From IMG/VR virus record IMGVR_UViG_3300039310_000155, positions 1-25,556 of that record: a DNA stretch of 25,556 bases, one strand, 5' to 3'. The first letter of the stretch is position 1; every line of letters begins with the position of its first letter. This document shows positions 15,227-21,557 of this stretch, piece by piece. Under the pieces are notes generated by a model, which worked only from the letters and a program-made list of their open reading frames with translations, made no database searches and was not told the DNA's origin. This DNA comes from a virus. A program made the position numbers and the translations under genes.

Positions 15227-15743
15227 CCGTCGCTTCTTCCACGTTCCGGTTGTACTCCGCGATCTTGAGTTCCAGGGCTTTCTTTTCGTTCTCCGCCGTC
15301 TGCCTTGCCACCTCGAGCTTGCCCGCCTCGATTTCCTTGTCCGCCTCGAGCTGCTTCCATTTCCGCAATTCCGCCAGCAGCTTCATGACGTCCTGCTCGG
15401 CAAGCTGGCCTTGCTGCTGAAGCACGCCCTCGAGCGCAAATGCCTCGATGATTTTCGCGGCATCGCAGGCAGGATCTTCTTTCTGCTCCTCCAGAAGCAC
15501 TTTCACCTTGTTGCGCGCCTCGCGGTAGGAGGCGCGGTCTTTCTCCTGCTCTTCCCAGATGCGAAGCTGGTAGTAGTTCGCGCAAGCGCCAATCGAAACT
15601 TCCTCGTTGTACAGCTCCCAAATCAGCGACGCCACCCGGGTGTGGGTCGAGTGATTGGCGTACCACAGCTTTACCTGGCCCAGCAGCCCCGGGTGCTTCC
15701 GGTCAAGCTCTTCGAGTTTCAGCAAGCGGTAAAATTCAGCCAT
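15063..15743 (-). CDS. Terminase small subunit, Mu gp27-like (DUF3486)
   Basis: 226 residues. An N-terminal DNA-binding helical domain (AEFYRLLKLEELDRKHPG; THTRVASLIWELYNEEVS; GACANYYQLRIWEEQEKD, which carries the family's small recognition segment) is followed by a long helix with Glu/Lys-rich coiled coil and a terminal ITREDIDRIRERVFGL. That last phrase is the usual DUF3486 ending ('I-R-x-x-x-x-G-x') and shows that at least residues to about 210 are coding even though the large terminase gene overlaps there in another frame. It recognises phage DNA and recruits the large subunit. Confidence 0.8.
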   Translation of the reverse strand: MAEFYRLLKLEELDRKHPGLLGQVKLWYANHSTHTRVASLIWELYNEEVSIGACANYYQLRIWEEQEKDRASYREARNKVKVLLEEQKEDPACDAAKIIEAFALEGVLQQQGQLAEQDVMKLLAELRKWKQLEADKEIEAGKLEVARQTAENEKKALELKIAEYNRNVEEATDEARNKIESGRAITREDIDRIRERVFGLPARAAQPAGSEAATGGSTLPVPTKVG

Positions 15744-15747
15744 GCGC

Positions 15748-15812
15748 GTAGGGCCGAACGGCGTTCGGCCCCATCGGTCAACTCACCCGGGCCGAACGCT
15801 GTTCGGCCCTAC
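15748..15812. repeat. Two hairpin repeats of the GGGCCGAAC...GTTCGGCCC family
   Basis: Two copies (15748-15772 and 15789-15812) of a short palindrome with arms GGGCCGAAC and GTTCGGCCC, flanked by GTA/TAC. Other copies: 9182-9228 (two), 10393-10416, 11826-11847, 18709-18730, 20348-20372; variants with GAGGC/GCCTC arms at 18881-18907 and 25078-25101. Confidence 0.85.
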
Positions 15813-15815
15813 GAT

Positions 15816-16124
15816 TCAAAACCTAACAAACTCATCGGGCGGAATCCGCCCGTCGTGCAGGTCCACGGCCCGCACCGTGGCGCGCACCATCTGCAGCTCG
15901 AAATCCGCGCGGCCGCTCCGCAGCGAACGCCGCTCGATGTAGCCGCGCTGCTCGAGGCCGTTCAAATGGAATGTCTTGCTCTTCTCGTCCGGGAAGTACC
16001 CCTGTCCGGCGAGCTGCACCCAGAGATCCCGAAGGGGCATCCATTCGAGATTCGCGAAGATCAGGGCATCCAGCATGACGCCGCGTTCAAGCTCCCTGTG
16101 GAGCAGATCGTTGATGTTCGGCAT
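15816..16124 (-). CDS. Winged-helix phage protein, VpaChn25_0724-like
   Basis: 102 residues. The layout is a winged helix: RGVMLDALIFANLEWMPLRD, then FHLNGLEQRGYIERRSL (recognition helix and wing), ending ATVRAVDLHDGRIPPDEFV. The terminal phrase matches the 'T-x-x-G-x-D-V-x-x-G-R-x-x-x-x-G-V' style of the small winged-helix family that stands just before the small terminase gene in many Mu-like phages. A role in DNA recognition near packaging or transcription is likely but not established. It overlaps the preceding gene's end by 38 bases. Confidence 0.7.
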   Translation of the reverse strand: MPNINDLLHRELERGVMLDALIFANLEWMPLRDLWVQLAGQGYFPDEKSKTFHLNGLEQRGYIERRSLRSGRADFELQMVRATVRAVDLHDGRIPPDEFVRF

Positions 16125-16473
16125 ATTTGCACTCTCGGCAATTGCTGATCAGATCGTTCACTCGCGCGCTGGTGGTTTGGATGGCCAGCCACACGTCCTT
16201 GTTGGTCTGCGCCTGCTCGCGGGCGTAATCGCGAAAGCCTTCCGCCACCGCACGCATCGATTCGCCCTGGACTTTCATGCCTTCGCCGAAGCTGGCCAGC
16301 GCCTGAGCCTGCGCCTGGAGCAGCGAATTCATTTCCTTCTGATTGTCGGCGCTCTGCTGGATCGCCTGGATCACTCGCCCGCTGGCCTGGCCTCGCGAGA
16401 AAAAAAGGTAGCCCAGGGCGATGCAGGCGAAGATAAACCCGATCACTCCAACTGCGGCCAAAATCGCGGTCAT
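16087..16473 (-). CDS. Membrane-anchored coiled-coil protein in DUF2730 position
   Basis: 128 residues. One N-terminal membrane helix (AAVGVIGFIFACIALGYLFF) followed by a Gln/Ala-rich coiled coil (VIQAIQQSADNQKEMNSLLQ; QAQALASFGEGMKVQG) and a short tail with CRECKYAEH. Its ATG overlaps the preceding gene's TGA as ATGA, so translation is probably coupled. Mu-like phages carry a DUF2730 protein with this layout at this place, just before the winged-helix and gp27 genes. I infer the match from layout, not from residues. It may act at the inner membrane during lysis. Confidence 0.6.
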   Translation of the reverse strand: MTAILAAVGVIGFIFACIALGYLFFSRGQASGRVIQAIQQSADNQKEMNSLLQAQAQALASFGEGMKVQGESMRAVAEGFRDYAREQAQTNKDVWLAIQTTSARVNDLISNCRECKYAEHQRSAPQGA

Positions 16474-16799
16474 GCTCGTCCCTCCAGGCGGTGGGCAGGC
16501 CGGCAGTCGGCAGGCGGCAGTCGGCAGTCGGCAGGTGGGCAGTCGGAAAGAACCGCGAACCCCCGCTGCTCCCTCGCCCAGATCGCCAGTTGCAGCCGGC
16601 TGTGCATACCTCGCCGATCGAAGATCGACTGCAAGTGGTTCTTCACCGTCTGCTCGCTTATTCCCATGATTCCGGCAATCTCGGCGTTGCTAAACCCGGC
16701 AGCAACGAAGCCTGCCACTCGGGTCTGCGTTGACGTCAGCCCATCCAGCAAGAGGGCAGGGTTGGGGAATTTCAAATTTGAGATTTGAGATCCCGACAT
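16470..16799 (-). CDS. Stand-alone LuxR-type helix-turn-helix protein
   Basis: 109 residues from ATG 16799. Residues about 20-75 are a clear LuxR/GerE DNA-binding domain: LTSTQTRVAGFVAAGFSNAE, then IAGIMGISEQTVKNHLQSIF and RRGMHSRLQLAIWA, including the usual 'S-N-x-E-I-A-x-x-M-x-I-S-x-x-T-V-K-x-H'. No receiver or ligand domain precedes it. The last 25 residues (DCPPADCRLPPADCRPAH) are the translation of a GTCGGCAG-type repeat. An upstream extension to 16925 would overlap the preceding gene and is rejected. No ribosome site is seen at 16799 as repeat DNA fills the leader. A late-gene regulator role is an inference. Confidence 0.75.
   Translation of the reverse strand: MSGSQISNLKFPNPALLLDGLTSTQTRVAGFVAAGFSNAEIAGIMGISEQTVKNHLQSIFDRRGMHSRLQLAIWAREQRGFAVLSDCPPADCRLPPADCRPAHRLEGRA
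16492..16546. repeat. Tandem GTCGGCAG repeat, inside the end of the LuxR-type gene
   Basis: Imperfect tandem copies of the 8-base unit GTCGGCAG (and GCGGCAGTC) run inside the coding frame. Similar tracts: 9642-9671, 11696-11733, 21811-21847, 22453-22484, 23223-23275, 24337-24362, 25106-25139. Confidence 0.85.
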
Positions 16800-16840
16800 C
16801 TGCCGATCTACCGGCCTCCGTGTCTCTGTGCCTCTGTGGT

Positions 16841-17452
16841 TCACTTGCGCCCCGCCCTTGCGATTAAATAACCGGCCGCCGCCGAAATCACAATCGTCTC
16901 CGCGCTGTGCTTCACTCGCGTCCACACGCTGCCGCCCTTGGCCGCTTTCACCGCCGCATCCCGTTCTTTGGTGAGCGACGTGATCTTGTCCTCATCGATC
17001 GAGGTTTGCATCTGCGCGCCGGTCAGCTTCTCGCTGCACTCTTTGCAGGTAATGAGTTCATCGAAAAGAGGCCGCATGTCAGCGGCGGGGATCTGCATGC
17101 CGGTAATCGTGGGCGGCGTGCCTGGAGCTGCGCCTGCCGGCGCCGGCGTCGTTACTGTCGTGACGGGCGCCGGCAGGGTCTGGGGGAGAAAAGTTGGAAT
17201 CTCGCGCACAATTTGCGCGGGCGTAACAGCCTGCGCCTTAACTTGCTCGAGCGCCGCCACACGCTCTTTGAGGTCGCGAACCACGAGCTCCGATTGCGAT
17301 TTCAAGTCCGCCTGGTTGGCGTGCTCGGCTTTCAGCGTGGCATCCAGCACGGCGCGATCCACGAGGGCGCCGTGCCACTCGTGCACCACAACGCCCAGGG
17401 CGAGCCCCAGCAGCGCCGCAACAGCCAAAGCCGCTTTGTGCCCTTCAGTCAT
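16841..17452 (-). CDS. Spanin-like membrane protein with coiled coils
   Basis: 203 residues. N-terminal membrane helix at residues 7-25 (AALAVAALLGLALGVVVH), coiled coil at about 40-75 (SELVVRDLKERVAALEQVKA), Pro/Thr/Ala linker, ITGMQIPAADMRPLFDELIT, a CKEC motif, a second helix-forming segment (EDKITSLTKERDAAVKAAKG) and a hydrophobic C-terminal segment (IVISAAAGYLIA). Rz-type inner membrane spanins have the N-terminal membrane helix plus periplasmic coiled coil, and this gene lies next to a holin-like gene, so that role is likely. The C-terminal hydrophobic stretch is unusual for a spanin. A structural membrane protein is the alternative. Confidence 0.55.
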   Translation of the reverse strand: MTEGHKAALAVAALLGLALGVVVHEWHGALVDRAVLDATLKAEHANQADLKSQSELVVRDLKERVAALEQVKAQAVTPAQIVREIPTFLPQTLPAPVTTVTTPAPAGAAPGTPPTITGMQIPAADMRPLFDELITCKECSEKLTGAQMQTSIDEDKITSLTKERDAAVKAAKGGSVWTRVKHSAETIVISAAAGYLIARAGRK

Positions 17453-17460
17453 AAGAACCA

Positions 17461-17591
17461 GCTCTCAGCTATCAGCTTTCAGCTCTCAGCGAGCCGGAGG
17501 AAAGGCGAACGCTTGCGTGCCACCGTCGCCAGTGCGGTGGCTCGTGATTCTCCGGCTCGCTGAAAGCTGACGGCTGATAGCTGACAGCTTC
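17461..17591. repeat. Long inverted repeat filling the gap between spanin-like and holin-like genes
   Basis: Arms of about 40 bases (from AGCTCTCAGCTATCAGC to CGAGCCGGAG, and CTCCGGCTCGCTGAAAGC to GATAGCTGACAGCT) enclose an inner hairpin GTGCCACCG / TGCGGTGGC. The family with CAGCTTTCAGC units also occurs at 1808-1876, 5569-5629, 13507-13558 and 19711-19741. Confidence 0.8.
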
Positions 17592-17592
17592 A

Positions 17593-17814
17593 CTACGGCC
17601 TTCCAAAAATCTTCTGCACGGACTCCGCGCCTTTGCCCAGAAAGTACATCACGGCCGGAAAGCTGGTGGCGCCCGTCAGCTCAGGCAGTTCGTGCTTTTT
17701 CCACACCAGGAAGCTCACCCACGTAATCACCGCGGCCAGGGCGAGGAAGGATGCAAAGCGCGAAAAGCTGGTCTCGTTCGAGTCGCTGAAAAGCTTCTTA
17801 ATCCACTCGATCAT
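17593..17814 (-). CDS. Holin-like small membrane protein
   Basis: 73 residues from ATG 17814, which has GGAG 8 bases upstream; the longer frame upstream reads repeat DNA. Charged N-terminus (IEWIKKLFSDSNETSFSRF), a membrane helix at about 20-40 (ASFLALAAVITWVSFLVW), a polar turn (KKHELPELTG) and a second weakly hydrophobic segment (SFPAVMYFLGKGAESV) ending KIFGRP. Size and layout suit a class II or III holin, and the neighbouring spanin-like gene supports a lysis group. Holins are not identifiable by residues alone, so function is inferred. Confidence 0.6.
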   Translation of the reverse strand: MIEWIKKLFSDSNETSFSRFASFLALAAVITWVSFLVWKKHELPELTGATSFPAVMYFLGKGAESVQKIFGRP

Positions 17815-17827
17815 GGCGAAATCTCCG

Positions 17828-17911
17828 TAGCGCAGACCGCCGATTTTGCGGTCTGCGGTTCTTCCCGGTGCAAAAGCCGCAGGCCACAAAAGCGGTGGTC
17901 TGCGCTACCAT
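17828..17911. repeat. Inverted repeat of the GTAGCGCAGACC family
   Basis: Outer arms GTAGCGCAGACC and GGTCTGCGCTAC with a smaller internal hairpin (GCAGACCGCCG / TGCGGTCTGC). Related to the element before the portal gene and the half copy at 4572-4604. It ends 14 bases before the holin-like ATG. Confidence 0.8.
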
Positions 17912-17993
17912 TGCCGATCTGCCGCGCCGTCTATCCGCTGTTTTCACGCCATGGGGACGCAAAGAGCAGCCTGTCGGCGCGGCAGGCGCGAAA

Positions 17994-18686
17994 CTACGAG
18001 CCCGGAGGTGCCTGCACTCCGGGCATCTTGGCCAAGTAAGCGAGGTACGTAATTTTGTTGGCCATGTCCTGCGTGAACGGCACGACTTGGGATGCTGCCT
18101 GGGCCACGGCCGCTACCTGCTGCGCCTGGATCACCATGTTGTGGACGTTTGGAGCATTCGCCAGGAACATGTTGTTGTCGGTGAACAGCTCCTCGGTGCC
18201 GGCAACGGGCGGCCGTTGGGGCAAAGGCCACGGGTTCGCAATCGGGTTCGACGTGGCCGCGCCGTCTGCGAGACTCCCGGGCTCGAAGCAGTTGTAGCTG
18301 GCCGCTTCTGCAACCGTCATAACCAGGTGCGTGATCGTGTACGCGCAGCTTCCATCGGCGTTGTAGGCTTGGCTGCCATTGGCGTTCAGGGTGAAGTTGA
18401 TCACCGGATAGGCAATGAACCCTCCGCCGAGAGGCAAGATTCCGGTGAGCGCATTGGCCGGGTCGCTTGCGGACCGCGATGCCGCTTGGGGATCAACCCA
18501 GTTCTTGTACCTCTTGCCGCCCGTCATGTTGGCCGCGAGGTAAGTAGGGGCCTGGCCGGCAGTCTTCAGGGCCTGGTAAGTCGCCTCGTCAAGTGTGGGG
18601 AATAACTGAAGGACGCTGAACGGCGCTTCCACCGTCGCAATGGGTATGCTCGGCGTTGCCGGCGCTGCGGGAGTCGATGTTGTCAT
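17994..18686 (-). CDS. Hypothetical protein of the lysis/structural region
   Basis: 230 residues; ATG 18686 has GGAGG 4 bases upstream. Pro/Ala/Thr-rich start (TTSTPAAPATPSIPIATVEA), then VLQLFPTLDEATYQALKTAG, a central part with GGGFIAYPVINFTLNANGSQ and DGSCAYTITHLVMTVAEAAS, and a helical C-terminus (VHNMVIQAQQVAAVAQAASQ). Two cysteines but no catalytic lysozyme or amidase motif, so it is not a recognisable endolysin although it sits in a lysis-like group. I do not recognise a family. Strong ribosome site and good codon character support a real gene. Confidence 0.75.
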   Translation of the reverse strand: MTTSTPAAPATPSIPIATVEAPFSVLQLFPTLDEATYQALKTAGQAPTYLAANMTGGKRYKNWVDPQAASRSASDPANALTGILPLGGGFIAYPVINFTLNANGSQAYNADGSCAYTITHLVMTVAEAASYNCFEPGSLADGAATSNPIANPWPLPQRPPVAGTEELFTDNNMFLANAPNVHNMVIQAQQVAAVAQAASQVVPFTQDMANKITYLAYLAKMPGVQAPPGS

Positions 18687-18740
18687 AAAGCCTCCAGTCG
18701 AGAGCAGTAGGGCCGAACAGCGTTCGGCCCGAACCGATAG

Positions 18741-18866
18741 TTACTTCTTCAAAGTTGCGCTGAGCTTCACGAATTCGGCCGAGGCCCACGCCTTGAGGCG
18801 GCCAAGCTCATAGTGCACGAAGGCCGCTAACCCGATGCCCAGCACGACGAAAAACAGATAAACCAT
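18741..18866 (-). CDS. Tiny membrane protein (41 residues)
   Basis: Very small gene with GGGGGAA about 6 bases before ATG 18866 and TAA at 18741. The product has a membrane helix at residues 2-18 (VYLFFVVLGIGLAAFVH) and an amphipathic tail (AWASAEFVKLSATLKK). It lies between the terminator of the Ig-like gene and the 230-residue unknown gene. Small one-helix proteins of this form in phage lysis groups are often holin partners or antiholins, but no function can be assigned. Confidence 0.55.
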   Translation of the reverse strand: MVYLFFVVLGIGLAAFVHYELGRLKAWASAEFVKLSATLKK

Positions 18867-18945
18867 GGCCGTTCCCCCTGGGGCCGAGGCAGCGCCTCGG
18901 CCCTACGATTTGCCGATCTGCCCACCTGCCCATCTGCCCACCGAG

Positions 18946-19011
18946 AAAAAACGGCCGGCGCGCGAGTGGTGCCAGGGCGGGAGAAGGAGGAAAACCGCCC
19001 TCCCGCGCGCC
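18946..19011 (-). terminator. Intrinsic terminator after the Ig-like gene
   Basis: Read on the minus strand, GGCGCGCG pairs with CGCGCGCC (19004-19011 with 18957-18964) and an inner stem GGGCGG/CCGCCC (18995-19000 with 18975-18980) extends it, followed by GGCCG and six T (18951-18946). It begins 16 bases after the TAG stop at 19027. Confidence 0.65.
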
Positions 19012-19026
19012 AGCCAGGCGGTAAAC

Positions 19027-19419
19027 TTAGCTCTTCGCCGGCGCTGCGGCTGCCGAAGCCGCGGCGGGCGCGGCCGGAGCGGCAGGCGCGGGCGCGGGCG
19101 GCGTCACTATCGTGTACTGATAGGTGCGAACCATCGTGGCCGGCGCGGTGGGCACGACGTTCAGGGTGTCGACGTCCTGGATCTGCCCTTCGGCATTCGA
19201 CGCCACGTAGGTGATCTCAGCCGATTGCCCTGCCGGGCCGTCTGTTAGTGGAATCGTGTCGGGATCGCCGCCCGCTGCAGCGCCCACAGCTACGCCGGCC
19301 GGGTTTGACGAGGACGCGGTAAGCGTGCAAGAGCCGGTGATGTCGTTCCCAAATTGGTCGAATACCTGGATGCTCACCGCATTGGGCCCTGATGGAACGT
19401 TCACGTTAAGGTCTGCCAT
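19027..19419 (-). CDS. Ig-like (Big_2-type) virion protein with Ala/Pro tail
   Basis: 130 residues from ATG 19419 (AAGGAG upstream, followed by an A-rich spacer). Residues 1-100 form a bacterial Ig-like domain: NAVSIQVFDQFGNDITGSCT, a middle with AEITYVASNAEGQIQDVDTL and a closing strand VRTYQYTIV. The last 30 residues are an Ala/Pro-rich tail, probably flexible. Ig-like domains are common as decorations on phage heads and tails. It is enclosed by a 309-base gap upstream and a strong terminator downstream, so it looks like its own transcription unit, unlike the other late genes. An upstream in-frame extension (MRRTYKYVVKSKHRHEGEEKK) is possible but has no support. Confidence 0.75.
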   Translation of the reverse strand: MADLNVNVPSGPNAVSIQVFDQFGNDITGSCTLTASSSNPAGVAVGAAAGGDPDTIPLTDGPAGQSAEITYVASNAEGQIQDVDTLNVVPTAPATMVRTYQYTIVTPPAPAPAAPAAPAAASAAAAPAKS

Positions 19420-19728
19420 TTTTTTTTCTTCTCCTTCGTGTCGATGTTTGGACTTAACAACGTACTTGTAGGTTCTCCGCATGGATCGCGGGGCCAGGCG
19501 GTGCCGATGCTCGGCTGTGACTTCCATCTGCGCTACGCCGCCTCCCGGGGACGAAAATGGAAACTGGAAATTGGAAACTGGAAAATGGGAAGACGCGCCG
19601 ATTTTCGAATTTCGCTTTTCGAATTGCGACGCCCTGCTTGCGGGTTGTAGGTCTGCTCTTCGCTCAGTTGGGCAGCGGCGGGTCTAGACCACCGCCGCCC
19701 TCGGCCGAGAGTGATCAGCTCTCAGCTT
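19420..19728. other. Gene-free stretch between the HTH gene and the Ig-like gene
   Basis: 309 bases with no convincing gene. It contains repeat units (19557-19585, GGAAACTGGAAATTGG family; 19711-19728, CAGCTTTCAGC family) and two adjacent palindromes at 19675-19709. A promoter for the Ig-like unit is expected here but no good -35/-10 pair is visible by eye. Confidence 0.6.
19675..19709. promoter_or_regulatory. Two adjacent palindromes, candidate operator
   Basis: GGTCTAGACC (19681-19690, perfect 10-base palindrome) flanked by GCGGCG (19675-19680) and CGCCGC (19693-19698), followed at once by CTCGGCCGAG (19700-19709, perfect). No T-tract follows, so a terminator is unlikely. Binding function is inferred. 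Confidence 0.4.
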
Positions 19729-19953
19729 TCAGCTTTCAGCTTCTTTCTTTTCCGCTTTCCTGCGCCGATGACTTAGGCGGCGCGAAATCGTCTCCGGGCG
19801 GATGCCCAGGGCGATCGCCGCCTTGAACTGCGAGCCGGTTTTCTCAACCACCTGCGCGATGATTTGGTCCATAAGCTCGGCAAGATTCACAGGCAACTCG
19901 CAATCGATCACGACGCGTCCGCTCATGACGTCTATACAGTTAGAATGCTTCAT
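19729..19953 (-). CDS. Small Fis-type helix-turn-helix protein
   Basis: 74 residues. The C-terminal half (EKTGSQFKAAIALGIRPETI then SRRLSHRR) is a Fis/NtrC-type HTH_8: 'G-x-Q-x-x-A-A-x-x-L-G-I-x-x-x-T-I-x-R-x-L'. The N-terminal half (VVIDCELPVNLAELMDQIIA) is strand-helix and probably dimerises. The last 15 residues are basic. It lies just downstream of a dyad of ATTGACAGT sites and before the late genes, the place where Mu carries its Mor activator, so a middle or late gene regulator is likely by position. ATG 19926 (MSGRVVID) is an alternative start, preceded by TTGACA 19966-19961 and TCTAAC 19944-19939 on the minus strand. Confidence 0.7.
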   Translation of the reverse strand: MKHSNCIDVMSGRVVIDCELPVNLAELMDQIIAQVVEKTGSQFKAAIALGIRPETISRRLSHRRRKAEKKEAES

Positions 19954-19981
19954 GCGTGCTTGTCAATCCCCCGACGAGCCG

Positions 19982-20015
19982 TTATTGACAGTCTCTATTG
20001 AGCAACTGTCAATAA
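19982..20015. promoter_or_regulatory. Inverted repeat TTATTGACAGT/ACTGTCAATAA, candidate operator
   Basis: Perfect 11-base arms (19982-19992 and 20005-20015) around a 12-base spacer; a third ATTGACA lies on the minus strand at 19967-19961. Each arm contains a -35-like TTGACA. It lies in the only repeat-poor gap of the early-to-late boundary, upstream of the Fis-type HTH gene. Confidence 0.55.
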
Positions 20016-20078
20016 TCCCGGTTTGGCCATCTGAAATCTCAAATTTCCGATTTTCGGCCTGCCCATCGCCCGACTCCA

Positions 20079-20414
20079 TCACCTTGCCTCCAATCGTGCA
20101 AGGGCGCCGCCTTCGCGCGCCATGACTGCCCTATCCTGGTGGTTTCTCCACTCTTCCGCCGCCTGGATGAACGTGCCGCGAAATCCCGCCGCCCTGGCCA
20201 GCCGGATGTAATCCCGCGCCGCCTCGCAGCGCTCGGCGAACTTCGAGCAGAGCACGCCCTTTCGCCTGCCGGTCTTAAACATCGCGACCTGCTGATGCCG
20301 GCCGCGGAAGAACGACGACGCGCACAAGGCGTAAGCACAGCCGGGCAGTAGGGCCGAACTGCGTTCGGCCCCGGCACATCGGCAGCTAGCCATCGAAGAC
20401 CGTTCCATCGTCAT
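20079..20414 (-). CDS. Small cysteine-containing hypothetical protein
   Basis: 111 residues. ATG 20414 is chosen because GGAGG ends 6 bases upstream, inside the end of the preceding gene. The start (MERSSMASCRCAGAERSSAL) includes a translated GGGCCGAAC-type repeat; beyond it CAYALCASSFFRGRHQQVAM and GVLCSKFAERCEAARDYIRL form a cysteine-bearing region that may bind metal, followed by a helical end (FIQAAEEWRNHQDR). No family is recognised. It is the last gene before the early-to-late boundary. Confidence 0.6.
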   Translation of the reverse strand: MTMERSSMASCRCAGAERSSALLPGCAYALCASSFFRGRHQQVAMFKTGRRKGVLCSKFAERCEAARDYIRLARAAGFRGTFIQAAEEWRNHQDRAVMAREGGALARLEAR

Positions 20415-20688
20415 GTTCATCCTCCATCCAAAATGCGAAGTCGTCAGGCGGTCCGGCGTAGACCGGTTCGCCAATCTCGTCGTACTTCTCACGGCAAAGG
20501 TCGCTCCACTCTTCATACTCCTCGTCGGTCATCCACATCCAAGAGGTTTGGATTTCCAAACCGCAAACGCGGAAGCCATCGTAGCGGCGCGTGGCGCATT
20601 CGAAGTGCCACGACCGGTGCAGCCAGGCCCGCAGTCCGCGACACTCGCCAGGCCGAAACCAGTGAATCTCAAATTTCAAATCACGCAT
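20386..20688 (-). CDS. Small acidic hypothetical protein
   Basis: 100 residues from ATG 20688, with GGGAAA upstream and a 13-base overlap with the preceding gene's end. The N-terminal half is basic and aromatic (FEIHWFRPGECRGLRAWLHR) and the C-terminal half acidic (DEEYEEWSDLCREKYDEIGE, then FAFWMEDEHDDG). The charge split is the main feature; an acidic tail on a small phage protein can indicate DNA mimicry or binding to a basic partner, which is speculation. No family recognised. Confidence 0.65.
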   Translation of the reverse strand: MRDLKFEIHWFRPGECRGLRAWLHRSWHFECATRRYDGFRVCGLEIQTSWMWMTDEEYEEWSDLCREKYDEIGEPVYAGPPDDFAFWMEDEHDDGTVFDG

Positions 20689-21557
20689 TGTTTTTCCCGA
20701 TCTGCCGATCTGCCGACCTGCCCACCTGCCGGTTTTCCCCCACGCACCGCCGCGACCATCTCTTTGCGCAGAGCTTCCTTGGCCTTGCGCAGTTCTTCCC
20801 GATTTTCGAATTTCGAGTTTCGAGTTTCGGCTTGCGCCCGCGCCAGCCGGTCCAGCATCTCCTCGATCAGGCCATGCATGCGGCGCGGATCGAGTTCCGT
20901 GACCGAGCCGTAGTAGAGATACGGCGAGCGTTCGAGCCGCTGGTGGAGCATCGAGTCCCACTCGCCGCCATAGAGCCGCCGAGCGAGCCAGAGAACGTAG
21001 TGCAGGATGTAGCGCTTGGTGCGCAGCTCGATGTACATGGCGCGGACGAGTTGGCCCATCTCCGCGCTTTCGAGCGTGGTCCAGGACTCGACTTCGCGGC
21101 CCAGCACGGCTGAGGAATAGTGCAGCCGCTCGAGCCGGTCTCCGGAAATCCCGCGCTGCTTCGCGAGGCGCTTCCAGAGAGGGAAAAGCTGTTTCATTGG
21201 CGATTTGCGATTTGTGATTTGTGATTTCCGGCCCATCTGCCTACCTGCCGATCTGCCCATCTGCCCGGGCATTCCTCCCTCGTAGTCCGCCTTGAGGGAC
21301 TCGAGGTCGATCTCACGTCTTTGTCTTCCCATTTTCGTTTCCTCCCTTTGTTTCCTCTGCTTCGCTCGCCTCACGGCAAGCACGCTGCCGGGCACCAGGC
21401 TGGTGTCGGCGTTCAAGTCGAGCGTCTCTCCCATCATTGCGTAGTTCGCGATCGCGTCCGCCTCGGTGCCTTTGTGGAATGGCAGGCCCACCTCGGGCGC
21501 CGCAGGGCAGTGCATGATCTGGTGAGTTCGCAACCACTCAATCTGTTGCTCGTTCAT
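20676..21557 (-). CDS. gp16/GemA-like regulator fused to an N-terminal unknown segment
   Basis: 293-residue open frame starting at ATG 21557 (CGGAG upstream). Part one, residues 1-75, is an unknown domain (NEQQIEWLRTHQIMHCPAAP). Part two starts near an internal ATG at 21332 with its own GAGGAAA site (MGRQRREIDLESLKADYEGG). Then repeat DNA is translated in frame (GQMGRSAGRQMGRKSQITNR). Part three, from about 21197 (MKQLFPLWKRLAKQRG), has SAVLGREVESWTTLESAEMG and GSVTELDPRRMHGLIEEMLD, resembling the DUF1018/gp16 layout of Mu-like phages. It may be one protein or three nested ones made from internal starts. Confidence 0.55.
   Translation of the reverse strand: MNEQQIEWLRTHQIMHCPAAPEVGLPFHKGTEADAIANYAMMGETLDLNADTSLVPGSVLAVRRAKQRKQREETKMGRQRREIDLESLKADYEGGMPGQMGRSAGRQMGRKSQITNRKSPMKQLFPLWKRLAKQRGISGDRLERLHYSSAVLGREVESWTTLESAEMGQLVRAMYIELRTKRYILHYVLWLARRLYGGEWDSMLHQRLERSPYLYYGSVTELDPRRMHGLIEEMLDRLARAQAETRNSKFENREELRKAKEALRKEMVAAVRGGKPAGGQVGRSADREKQCVI

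Noticed and set aside
16800-16925. Longer start for the LuxR-type gene
   Set aside because: The extension overlaps the preceding gene by 85 bases, and part of it (VNHRGTETRRP) is translated CCTCTGTGGTTC-type repeat.
17994-18686. Possible endolysin
   Set aside because: It sits in a lysis-like group, but no lysozyme, amidase or peptidase motif can be found.
20039-20377. Alternative minus frame at the cysteine-containing gene
   Set aside because: Arg/Ser-rich, starts inside a repeat, and has no ribosome site; the frame starting at 20414 has GGAGG and more protein-like sequence.
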